Made by a program: the position numbers and the translations under genes. A stretch of 31,193 nt of DNA from Shinella sp. (GTDB lineage Bacteria > Pseudomonadota > Alphaproteobacteria > Rhizobiales > Rhizobiaceae): contig QFQX01000048.1 in NCBI GenBank assembly GCA_003248775.1, forward strand, positions 1 to 31,193, read 5' to 3'. Of the stretch, positions 31,118 to 31,193 are shown piece by piece. The first letter of the stretch is position 1. Every line of letters starts with the position of its first letter. Under the pieces are notes generated by a model. The model was not told where the DNA came from. It searched no databases and saw nothing but the letters and a program-made list of their open reading frames with translations.

Positions 31118-31193
31118 TGGCGCACCCGACAGGATTCGAACCTGTGACCTTTGGAATCGGAATCCAACACTCTATCCAGCTGAGCTACGGGTG
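31118..31193 (-). tRNA. tRNA-Arg (anticodon CCG), 5' first base outside the window
   Basis: The minus-strand cloverleaf is complete except for the first acceptor base at 31194. CACCCG pairs with CGGGTG, the anticodon stem TTGGA/TCCAA holds loop TTCCGAT with CCG in the centre, the T-arm is ACAGGTTCGAATCCTGT, and the discriminator is G with encoded CCA (31120-31118). It reads the codon CGG. It is intact, so the neighbouring transposon has not damaged it, and it is the evident attachment landmark of the element. Confidence 0.95.

Overview
The window looks like alphaproteobacterial (rhizobial) chromosome or megaplasmid. The evidence is GC-rich coding with Rhizobiales-type codon use, a palindromic intergenic element of the rhizobial kind at 29-73, an ImuC/DnaE2 relic and a CCA-encoding tRNA-Arg(CCG) at the right edge. 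No genus can be assigned.

Almost everything (1635-31108, about 29.5 kb) is one Tn7-like transposon carrying a defence-rich cargo. Its ends are 28-bp imperfect inverted repeats (26/28 identical) with internal TnsB-type sites (four left, three right) and a candidate 5-bp target duplication (ATCAT). It sits 4-9 bp beyond the 3' end of the tRNA-Arg gene. The transposition operon runs leftward as tnsA-tnsB-tnsC-tniQ (8121-1847) and ends in an intrinsic terminator. TnsA appears to have lost all its nuclease residues, which predicts cointegrate (copy-in) transposition; no resolvase is seen. The tnsA upstream region holds a cluster of five AAGGATTC sites. Outside the left end, positions 1465-1536 align without gaps to the element's own right end and terminate at the same base. 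This indicates an older, diverged relative already sitting at the same tRNA site, so 1-1464 is probably its cargo.

The cargo reads left to right in modules. (1) 8849-9541: two small unknown genes. (2) 9637-14177: a three-gene leftward operon of a small middle protein, a Rad50/SMC-like ABC ATPase and a large PD-(D/E)xK nuclease, matching the ABC-three-component type. (3) 14261-16043: a metallophosphoesterase with an overlapping small partner, and a helical unknown. (4) 16157-16966: dnaE2 wreckage. (5) 17040-18491: a dGTPase. (6) 18836-19634: a broken unknown gene. (7) 19948-23064: a rightward operon of a TnsA-fold protein, an FtsH-like AAA+ metalloprotease without membrane segments and a small helical protein; I recognise no described system. 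(8) 23066-26919: two direct repeats of about 170 bp flanking small unknown genes and a SLATT-reverse transcriptase pair preceded by a structured non-coding stretch. (9) 27318-29357: a Shedu (SduA) nuclease followed by a second restriction-like nuclease. (10) 29379-31011: a secreted unknown and a degenerate GIY-YIG-like protein whose end contains a tRNA T-arm-like hairpin.

The logic is a tRNA-targeting transposon that serves as a defence island: several systems predicted to act by nuclease, nucleotide depletion, membrane effector or reverse transcription are stacked between the transposition operon and the tRNA-proximal end. Pseudogenes and duplicated segments mark repeated cargo turnover.
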